Below are positions 44,601 through 56,000 of a DNA stretch of 64,000 nt, piece by piece; positions within the stretch are counted from its first letter, which is position 1; each line of letters begins with the position of its first letter. Where the stretch lies: NCBI GenBank assembly GCA_905221605.1, contig CAJNDS010002612.1, forward strand, positions 177,126-241,125, given 5' to 3'. Below the pieces are notes generated by a model. That model was not told where the DNA came from and made no database searches. It saw only the letters and a list, made by a program, of their open reading frames with translations. The DNA is from Symbiodinium natans (lineage: Eukaryota; Sar; Dinophyceae; Suessiales; Symbiodiniaceae). The translations under genes were made by a program, and so were the position numbers.

Positions 44601-47600
44601 CCCTAAACCCTAAACCACCCTAAAACCCTAAACCCTACACCCTAAAACCCTAAACCCTAAACCCCAAACCCAAAACCCTAAACCCGGGCTGATGGCAAGG
44701 ACGCCCTTCATGGGTCCGGCAGCCGCCTCCTGCAGGCACGTGCGCGGGCGCTCAGGGAGCCTACTTGGAGGAGGGGGTTTAGGGTTTAGGGTTTGGGGTT
44801 TGGGGCTTTAGGGTTTAGGGTTTCGGGTTTAGGGTTTCGGGTTTAGGGTTTCGGGATTAGGGTTTAGGGTTTAGAGCTGGTATCTCGAATGAGGGCCTCG
44901 TTTCGAAGGGCCTCACCTTCACACGACCCTAGCTTCCATGCCCCACATAGGTTCAGTTCAGGTCTTGTTTTGCTATTGAAATCCAGAACCCCCCCCCAAA
45001 CCCTAAACCCTAATTAAACCCCAAGCTCCTTGATGGCAGCGACAATCTCATCGTACCTTGGCACATGGGCTCGGCGGTCATTGGACTACTGACAGCGGGC
45101 TTGAAGGCCCCGTTCGTAAGGTCTCCGTAGGGGGCCAAGCCCCTCTATGAACCCCGCAAGTCATAAACCTTTGAACCCAGAAAGCCCTATATGGAGGTTT
45201 ACGATAGTCGGGACCCTCATATGGACCCCCATACGCCAGGATCGGCTCCAAAGTGCTCGATTCTCAGGTGATTTAGTAAAGAAGTCATATAGCGCAAATG
45301 ACATACTAATAGGATCCCTTCAAGAAGAACCCCAACAACATACCCCCTGTTAGCGTCAAGCCCCATATGACCCAGTACTCTCCGTCTTGTTCCTCGTATA
45401 CCCCACGGCAATGACCAGCACCTCGAACTCTTGGTCTTAGAGCCTCATAATTGCACATCGCTTTCTTGTTGCGGGATCCGATGCTACCCCCACGAGCACT
45501 ACCAACCCTAAATCCTAAACCCAAGCCCTAAACCCTGAACCCTAAACCCTAAACCCTAAACCCTACACCCTAAACCCCAAACCCTAAACCCTAAACCCTA
45601 CACCCTAAACCCTAAACCCCTAAACCCCTAAACCCTAAACCCTGGAAGTGAAGCCAGAAGGCTTTGCAGGCTTCTCCAGGCGGGCGGTCAAGTCCACCAC
45701 CGACACCTGGAAGTTGGGTGAGGTGTGCCTAGCTTAGGGTTTAGGGTTTAGGGTTTAGGGTTTAGGGTTTAGGGTTTAGGGTTTAGGGTTTAGGGTTTAG
45801 GGTTTAGGGTTTAGGGTTTAGGGTTTAGGGCTTAGGGCTTAGGGCTTAGGGCTTAGGGCTCAGGGCTTAGGGCTTAGGGCTTGGGGTTTAGGGCTTGGGG
45901 TGGTAGGGTTTACGGTTTAGGGTTCTTGGAGGTTCATGGTACTTACAAACCAAATAGTACTTGCACTTAAACCATATTAGGGTAGTTAAGGGGCTTGCAA
46001 GTGGATTACAAGTACAGATATAATTGGTTATCAAGTACCACGAACCTCCAAGTAGGGTTTAGGGCTTAAGGTTTAAGGTTGAAGAGTTTCGCGACGGAAG
46101 TCCTCTCAGCTCTTGCTTGACCTTCAGGGTTTAGGATATGAACAAAAATGCAAAATACTTCCCAAGAGGGATATAGAAACCCCTCAAAATACCTCACACG
46201 CAGACTAAGCCGCATCCGGCGTGGGCACGCGGAACGCCATCCTCAGCAGCTGCTTCTTGGGATTCTGGGTTCAGCCCGTTTGGGTCTAATTGTTTCTTTG
46301 AAATTCTTTGTTGTTGTAATCCTTCTCATTTATGTGTGTGTGTTAGGGGGCTTGATATCCATACCCCAAGCGAAATGCTCAACCACCAAGTCCAGACCTT
46401 AAGCCCAAGAAGCTGAATTTCTGATCCCCCATGCGAGACTTCGAGCTTCAAGGCGAAGGGGTTGTGGTCTAAGGATTGGAGGCTTCGGGTTTAGGGTTTA
46501 GAGTTTAGGATTTAGGACTTAAACCCTAAACCCTAAACCCTAAACCCTAAACCCTAAACCCTAAACCCTAAACCCTAAACCCTAAACCCGGGTTTTGCTT
46601 TTGGGGAAGTTGAAGGCCAAAGGGGGGCTGAAGGCATCAGATTCTTGAAGGGCAGAGAGCATTCAGCAAGACGTCTTTCCTAAGCACTCGCCCCGCATGG
46701 GTTCCCCTACTCTCCCCTTCTATACTTGGGTTTAGGGTTTCGGGTTTAGGGTTTTAGGGTTTAGGGTTTAGGGTTTAGGGTTTAGGGTTTAGGGTTTAGG
46801 GTTTAGGGTTTAGGGTTTAGGGTTTAGGGTTTAGGGTTTAGGGTTTAGGGTTTAGGGTTTAGGGTTTAGGGTTTAAGGTTTAGGGTTAACCACTAGGTTC
46901 CCCCTTAAGTAACCTTGATTGGGCTTAATTGTCTCAAACTAGCCTTAAGTACGGGGGGAACCCAGAAAGGTAGTACGGGGGGAGGGGGGCGAACCCATAA
47001 GCCCTAGGCAGATGGGTACCCCTTACATACCCCTTATATACCCCTACATCAGAACCCTTTAAAGGAGGTAAGGGACCATATTGAGGGCCCATGTAAGTAT
47101 CCTTAGATGGATGCGCTGTATATCCTTTGTCTAAACCCTAAACCCCAAACTCTAAACCCTAAACCCCTCGTTCATCCCTAAACCCTAAACCCTAAACCCT
47201 AAACCCTAAACCCTAAACCCTGCATCGGAGCAACCCCGTCAGCTTCTTGTTCATCGCGGGGATGACCTTCCCGACTGCCTGGCTGAAGGCGGTGTTTAGG
47301 GTTTAGGGTTTAGGGTTTAGGGTTTAGGGTTTAGGGTTTAGGGTTTAGGGTTTAGGGTTTAGGATGAAGATTGGCTTTAGGGGTTTTGGGGCTTAGGGTG
47401 TTGGGTTCACGGGTATGGGGATTCCGGGGCTTCCGTGGTTTTTGATGTTGGGGACTCTAGTGCTTTCGTCATTCGGGGGGCTGGGCTGTGCCTACAACCC
47501 TAAACCCTAAACCCTAAACCCTAAACCCTAAACCTGGGCTTGGGGCTCGGGTGTAGGAGTTCGCGTCCGCAGACCCTGCTTGAAGGTGGTTTAGGGCTTC

Positions 47601-49995
47601 TGGCAGACCTCCTCCCTGAATTACCCTAAACCCTAAACCCTAAACCCTTGCGAATCAGGCCACCCCCGGAGAAAACCCTACTTCTAACCCAGGTCGCCGT
47701 ATAGGAGCCTCGAGCTTTAGTAGTTCAGGGTTTATCGAGTTGAGGGTTTTGGGTTTTCGGGTCTGGGGTTCAGGGCTTAAACAGTTTTGGTTTAGTTAGG
47801 GTTTACGGTTAGGGTCTATACCAGTCAGGGATTTAGGGTTTAGGGTTTAGGGTTTAGAGTGTAAAGTTTAGGGTTTAGGGTTTAGGGTTTAGGGTTTAGG
47901 GTTAAGGGTTTAGGGTTTAGGGTTCCAAGCAACGAAAGCGAGAAGCCAAGGCCCCAGAGCCCCAGAGCTCCAGAGCTGTACCAAGACCAAACCCGGACTT
48001 TAGATCCCTCTGAAGCCCGAAGCTGCTGAAGCTTTTGTAGGACCTGGAAGCCCCCAAGAAAGGGGCTTAGGGTTTAAGGTTTAGGGTTTAGGGTTTAGGG
48101 TTTGAGGTTTAGGGTTCGGGTTGTGGCCTGAACAATACACATCTCCGCCGTCTCGATTCAAAAAGCCACCCGTCCCTCCCCTAAACCTTCATAAACCCCA
48201 AACCCTCAACCTCCCTGTGGCCTTGCACCCTAAACCCTGTACCCCACTCCTTGGCAGCACCAGTGGACGAAGGAATGATGTTCCTTGCTCAGGGGGTCAG
48301 CGCTTGTAAGCTTGGGGGGGGGGGGCTTACGCAAAGAAGATCCTCACATCACCACTACTACCACCACGCCTACTTCTGCTGCGAATACTACTTTTTGGAG
48401 CAAATTCGGATTCCAAGAAAGATACGTAACCCTAAACCCCAAACCCTGAACCCTAAACCCTAAACCCTAAACCCTAAACCATAAACCATAAACCCTAAAC
48501 CCTAAACCCTAAACCCTAAACCCTACCTTAGAGAACCGGCCTTCTGCTTTAGGATTCGGAGCTTCGTAGCTGCGGCCCAAGGCACTGGGAGGCACATCGT
48601 CCTCCACGCCAGTCCTGGGCCAAGGTTCGGTGCTTAGGCATTTGACAGGTTTAGGGTTTAGGGTGTAGGGTTTAGGGTTTAAGGTTTAAGGTTTAAGGTT
48701 TAGGGTTTAGGGTTCAGGGTTAAAGGTTTGGGGATTTAGAGTTTAAGGCGTAGGGTTTGCGATTGTTAGGGCTCTTCATGCTTCAAGGGATTGAGTGAGA
48801 GAGAGAGATAGGGTTCAGACTTTAGGGTCTTGAGCGTTTGGGGTTCAAGGTCTCGGCGTACCTCGGGACCAGCATTGCACAAGAGGAGCAAACGTAGCAA
48901 GGATGCTTTAAAATGAAACCAAAGACCGCCAACGATAGGGCCTAGGGAAGTTCAGGGGTTTGGGGAACCCTTTTCCCAAAACCCCAAACCCCAAACCCTA
49001 AACCCTGCACCCAAACCCCCAAACCCCAAACCCTAAACCCTAAACCCTAAACCCGAAACCACCTACTTTGGGCCCTCCTAAAATTCCGCAATCCCGAACC
49101 TGGCCCTGAACTTGTGATCCCCCAAACCCTCAGAGCCCAAAGTCCGAAATCAAAATCCTCCCCTAAACCCGAAACCCTAACCCCCGTTTAGAACCCTTTG
49201 CGGGTTTGGGGTTTACGGTTTGGGGTTTAGGGTTTAGGGCTTAGCACTCTTTATCTTAAACCCCGAAAACACTTTGGAGCCCGAAAGCTTAAACCCTAAG
49301 CCCCGAAACCATGTAAGCCTGGATCCCGCAACCCCGAAACCTTTCAAATCGCAAGCCCCAAACCCTAAGCCCTGAACCCCAAACCCCGAAACCCGTTAAA
49401 CCCTGAAACTTTGAGCCCCAGGCCTTTCCACCACGCGATGGGCCATCCACGGTAAGCTGTGTTGCAGTCATGGCCTCGGGTTTAGGGTTTGGGGTTTAGG
49501 GTTTAGGGTTTGGGGTTTAGGGTTTAGGGTTTAGGGTTTAGGGTTTAGGGTTTAGGGGGGGAGGGGGGGTTGGGGACGGACTGTTTGAACCATCATTTGT
49601 TTCCCAGACTTTACCAGGCGGCGTGGACGGTGGTCATCAAGCCCTCGATGATGCCGAACTTCTCGTGAACCACCTGACCATGCTTCGGCCCCCACAAGAG
49701 GTTAAGGGGGTTTTTGGGGTTTAGAGGTATATCTCTATATATATTATACATATATATATATATATAGATATATATATATATATATGCATGTATACGTAAG
49801 CATACTTGTTTACTTATACATATACTTACGCTTATACGTATACCTGTACTTCTACCACCTTTTTCCCCAGGAAGGCAGTATGACTTTAGCTCAAGGTTCC
49901 GTGCCGAAACTCTAAACTCTAATCTCCCCTTAAGCCCGTTAGCCAAAGCGAAAATATCATTAATAAACAGCCCCCACCCCAAAGAAAGACAGAAC

Positions 49996-50028
<33 letters not shown>

Positions 50029-53000
50029 GTAGAACGAAAGAAAGAAACAAAGAAAGCAAGAAAGGCGACATCTCACCCTTCTTCAAAACCCTGACGAAGG
50101 CTGAAAAGGAAAGGCAAGAAGAAGCGTCAAGGATCTCTCAACTCCCTCAGACCCTTCAAACCCCAAAACCCTAAACCCCAAACCCTAAACCCCAAACCCT
50201 AAACCCCAAACCCTAAGCCCTCAACCCTAAACCCTCAACCCTAAACCCCAAACCCTAAACCCTAAGCCAGCCCCCCCCCCCCCCCGTCGCGCGCGGATTC
50301 GGAAACTAAAAGCGCGGATTCGGAAACTAAAAGCGTGGATTCGGAAACTAAAAACGCGGATTCGGAAACTGAAAAAACGCGGATTCGGAAACTGCAAGCG
50401 CGGATTCGTCGCAGATCCCTTGCCGCAGGGCAAAGAGCCATCTTTGCTGACACCTTGGATGCACACCGCAGGCCCCAACCAAGCAGATTGGCAGTGGCGG
50501 GTCATGCCGCCAGCAATGCGCCAGGAACATGACGCCGAATGCTGCGCTGCAGCCACCCAAGTACGGCTAGGAGGAACCTGTCATGCGTTGGTGGCGCCGC
50601 TTCGGAGGGCAACGCTAGTGTGCGTCGCTCTATCCACTCGAGAAGCGCAGGATGAGACATGGGCACCCCCTGGAAGACAGGCCACGTGGCTGCGCGCGTA
50701 TCGCGGCTGAAGCTGCATGGAATGCATGGACATGAGAACATGAGAACAGAGCGCTTAGTGCATTGAGTTTCCGCATGTCTGGATGACACAGAGTCCCCTG
50801 CACCAAAGCTTCCAGCTTTGCAGTGCCACATGTGTGTACCCCCTCTGCGCGCCTGTCGCACGTTGGGGAGAGCACGAAGGCTTCACGGACAAAACTTCTT
50901 CTTGACTCCAGAAGAAAGATAAGAGACTTATCAGGCGGCCCTGGCTCTCTTCATTGGTCGTGCTGCCATCGCTTCAGGAGCTTACTCAGCAGCACTTTCA
51001 ATGGCAGCGGCGTCGCCTCCTCTTTATGGTATGCATGCACGACGTGGACAATACCGATGTGCTTCGCCTGAGCGGGATGTGCAGGGGGGGAGTTTGGGGG
51101 GTGTTGGGGGCGGGGTTTGACGCCACGCGACGCGGCGCTGCCCCCGGGCCTCAGACCACGTCATGGCCGCCCGCTGGACGCGAAGGCCAGCCGAGAAGCG
51201 GTCGGCAAAGTGAGAGCTTCCGAGCTGCGAGCCGATGTTGTCAAGCATCTTGAGGCGTGCTGCCCCGGTCAAGGTCTCCTCGTTGTTCTGGTTAGAAATG
51301 CCCTCACGGAAGACCTGCCACAATGCCTTACACTTTTCAGTTGCCTTTTTGTTTCTTTCCTCTAAGCCTCTAAGCGCTTCTCTCCTTTGGCAAAGATGGA
51401 GTCCAAGGTGAGCCACGCCGCTGCATTTGGCAGAGACTGCTTCCGGACCCTGAGCTTTGCTTGGAAGTGAGTGCCTTGAGTGGCGCCAAGGTGACCTTCA
51501 TGTGCTCCTCGCCGTCCTCGGGGCCTTCCAGCCACCGCACGAGTGTGCAATGTGGACAATCGCCATTGATGTTGTAGCAGTTGCCTGAGAGGAGGCCGCT
51601 TAGCAGTGGAGCCGATTGATTAAGCCCAGAATTCAGCGCGACCCAGTAGGACATTAGGAGACCCTTATGGAGCTATGTCTGGAATAGTGCGGTCCGGCTT
51701 CAGGTACAGAGCACCGTGCATCCCTGGCACCGCTTGGCCAGGACATAGACCACGCAGAGCTGGCCAAAGACATCTCGGAGAGTATGGGCACTCAGGCGAC
51801 GATCGTCTCCGACCATAAACTTGAGTCTCTGCGCAGCGTCCCGGCACTGAGCAGCGCTTGTGCACGTGAGGAATGTCACATAGGCCTGGCACAGAGAGAC
51901 GAAGGCTTGTTTCAGGAGACCACAGTATTTAAAGCGAGCGTGCGGTCATGCTCCCGGGAAGTAGGCTCTTAAGTTGCAGGGCTGGCAAGTCTGCAAAGGA
52001 CCTGGGATAGTCCCTACACTGCTGGCCGCACGCAGCACGTTTAGCTATATACTGGGCACAGGGCCTCGTGCGTCGCAGTATCGATGACGCGGCTGGGAGA
52101 GTCATAAGGCAAGGTGTATACGCGCTGAATCACCATTCCGCGGCTCATGCGCAGCGGCTCCTTCTCGTGGTCTGTCCATTGCATGTTACTTGGCATGTAC
52201 GGGAGGAACTTCACAGCACCGGGGACTTTCTTCTGAGCATCCTCCTGCCAGCACACTGGGAAAAACAGAAGAATGGACTGCTTGGCCCTAACCTGCACAC
52301 AGCCAAAAGGTGTAGTGTATACCATAGACTATGTCCTCGTACTCCAGACGCTCGGATTGCCAGAATTCTCCGTTGGCAAACTGAAGGCACGTGCTGGCAT
52401 AGGCTTGGTAAGGCACCCATGTGTCGGAGATGGCACGATCTGGCGTGGCCCATCCTTCGCCGATCTGGTTCGCCAGCAGAGCTGATTCAACCTGGCAATG
52501 CCCAAAGCCTGGGACCAGTTGAGCATCGAAAGCACACCCAAGCGGCTGTCCACAGCTGTTGGTCGGTACTCCAAACGAGCAAGCGGTCCTTGATGTAGGA
52601 CACCATGGCCCATCGCTCAGCGTGGGTGAAGCGGGCGATGAGCTCTTCCCAGTACATGCTGAAGATGAACTTGTTCGGGAGGCCGGCTGTAAACTGGATT
52701 CGGCATGCTCTCAGCCGGGATCTTTTCATGGAGGAGCTGCGCCAGGGCCTGCATCATGGGAAGTCATGCATCTGGAACATTGATAATGTAACAACACGCA
52801 AGCTCATCCGGATTCTGGCAGTGAGTAGCTGAGAGACGATGTAGCATTCGCGATTGCGCAGGCGACCGGTCCAGTCGCTGAGGGCTGTGACCGTGCAACC
52901 AGAGCCAGGTATGGTTAGTCTCGGCTTGCGCCACTGAGATTTATAGGAGCCCCAGGCACTGCAAGAACCACGCTCCAGAGACTCACGTGTGCCGTGGTTC

Positions 53001-56000
53001 ACTGTGTGAGGATTGCGCTCTTCCATCTCCTGTGTAAGTATCGCGATGTCCGTAGGATCCGGGCTCTCGCCTTCCTGCACCGTGCAGCCGATCTTCTGCA
53101 CATCAATGCGGTGAGTCTTCCAGAGGTCTTCAGACCTTTCCCAGACAGCTTGGGGCCGCTTCGTAGAATGGCTCGGTAGCTCACTGCATTGTCGCTCGAA
53201 GCCGAATGCGCTATGTCTGAGACGGTCTAATGTCTCCTCTTTGCAGTCCGCCACAAAAGCGTCCAACGCCTTCTCCAGCTCACGGCGTCGGCCCACACAG
53301 GAACCAAAGCAACGCGGGCCTTCAACATCGTGAGCAAGGACGGACTGAGCTTTGGTTGCGCCATAGGGCGCGTGCAGTGAGTCAGATCTAATCCGTAGGC
53401 CTCCGGAGGCAGCCCTGCTGTGCTCCAAATCTTGATGCAGGAGTCGGGCATCCTCATCTCGGACTCCAGGCCCACGTCGATGACCATCATGCCTTTCACC
53501 AGCGCCGTTCGCCCGTCGGCCAACTTCAAGACGCCTCTGAATTGGTATGGGTGATACACAGCATCTCCATCCAGCTGGATAGACAATTGCTCACGACCAG
53601 TCAGAAGGCCAAGCTTAGAGGCGCAGTCAAGACTTACCCGAGCCATGCCATCATCCGGGTCTACACCAAACCAATTGCGAAGTTCAGGTTCGGCTTGAAT
53701 CTGATATTCTCCTGGCGGCATAGGCACCTGCCGATCAAGCGTGCTCAGAAGCAGTTGCATCCGAGCATAAGCGCTTGACACAGTGCCTGCTGCTTGCAGC
53801 AACCACATGGCTGTCGGGCTGCCGGCCAGTGGGCCATCGGAATAGTATACGGTGCCCGTTTCCCTGCCAGCAACAGCAGTCAAGGAGCTGGGCAGGCCCG
53901 CAGTGTCGCCAAACTTTCGCAGCAAGGCAGGCTTCACCAGCTGCATGCCGAAGTCCACAGCCCACAATGGTCGGCCAAGCTCCCTGGGCAAGCGGGACGA
54001 GTCGTCCTTCACGGGAACGACTGCCTTGTAGCCTGGCTCCAGGTGCCCGGCTTGTACCTGTTTCCCACGCAGCCGCGCCATCTTTGTCGGTCGCGGTGTG
54101 TAAGGCAAATCATCTATGGTCGACACAGAGGCCAGGCTATCACCATCAGCGGACTCCCCCCAGTCGGCCTCCGAATGTAGACTGCAGTCGTCCTCATCTG
54201 GTTGCACCCAGTCTGGATCTTCCGGCTCGAGTTGATAAACATAAACTCCATTCCTGGCAAGCACACCAGCTTGCGCGATATGGCTCAACTGCAAATAGGC
54301 CTTGATGTGCTTGCGGGTTCGCCGCGGCGTCTTCATATCATGGTAGTCGGCCTGCAAGAGTCTTGTGAGCGCAGCAGAGGACAGGCCTGTCAAATGAATA
54401 TCCTCTTCTCTCACGCCTCGGAATTGCCTCTGTGCTGGATCAAGAGGGGTGCAAAGACCCTTGACGAAAGCTTCACCCAACACCAACTTGTGGCTAGGCG
54501 GGATCTGTCGTGGCATGGCGTCGACCCTACTGAACAAGAGCCTGAACTACAACGGGTATAAGTAAGAGCGCCCCAAAGTGGGCTGACGAAACAATCGTTG
54601 CCATTACACGACAGTGGCCTGACCGAAATCCTATGCAAAATCACTGCAACGTGGCGTGCGCAGGTACATGAATTATGTGAATAATACAGCTCTTTAAACC
54701 GGGTATAAGCATCAGTATCAGTAGAGGCGAGTGTACATATTCATGCTAAGATAAATATTACAAATATTACATTAATATTAATGTATGTATGTATATGTGT
54801 ATGTACTGACGATAGCGACGAAGCGTGTGGTGGTCTAGTACTCCACCCTTAGCTATTTAGCCAAAGCCAAATGGCTGCGCGGAGATCAAAGGTTTGGACT
54901 CAGGGGAGAGGCTCTCAGTCAAGGTTCGGGGATTCTCAGCTTCGGGCTTCGAGTGGTAGAACTTCAAATTACGTACATGGCCTCTTCGGTACTTTGTAGT
55001 CCCTCAATAAGGGCGAACATAGGGTACACGGGCCACCTCGGTAATGGTCTAATAAGGGTGCACGGGCCTTCTCTGTACTACTACAACTCGAAGTGTGAGG
55101 AGAAATGAGTGAGGTGAGAGTACAAATGAGTGGGGGTGAGAGTTGAATGTCGAAGTGTGCGTACAAATGAGGGGGGGTGGGATTTAAAAATGTCTCTGAG
55201 AGAAGAGTTGAAGGTCGAGGTGTGTGAACAAATGGGGGGGTGTGATTTAAAATAAACCGGAGAGAAGAATAGAAACTCGAAGTGTGGGGAGAAATGAGTG
55301 AGGTGAGAGGAGAAATGAGGGGGGTGAGATTTAACATATTTGACAGTAGAGTTGAATGTTGTGAAGTGTGAGTACAAATGAGTGGGGGTGAGACTTAACA
55401 GAATTGAGAGTAGAGTTGAATGTAGTACGAAGGAGGGGAGGTGGGATTTAACAAGACCTCTGAGAGAAGAGTTGAATGTCGAAGTGTGAGTACAAATGAG
55501 GGGGGGGGTGAGATTTAACATAATTGACAGTAGAGTTGAATGTCGAAGTGTGAGTACAAAGGAGGGGGGGGGGGATTTAACAAGACCTCTGAGAGACGAG
55601 TTGAATGTCGAAGTGTGAGTACAAATGAGGGGGGGGGGGTGAGATTTAACATAATTCAGAGTAGAGTTGAATGCCGAAGTGTGAGTACAAATGACGGGGG
55701 GTGGGATTTAGAAATATCTCTGAGAGAAGAGTTGAAAGTCAAGGTGTGAGTACACATGAGTGGGGGTGAGATTTAACATCATTGAGAGTAGGGTTGAATG
55801 TCGAAGTGTGAGTACAAATGAGGGGGGGTGGGATTTAGAAATATCTCAGAGAGAAGAGTTGAAAGCCGAAGGGGCGTGAACAAATGAGGGGGGTGTGATT
55901 TGAAAAAATCCGGAGGGAAGAATTGAAACTCGAATTGTGGGGAGAAATGAGTGAGGTGAGAGGAGAAATGAGGGGGTGAGATTGAGTATAATTGAGAGTA

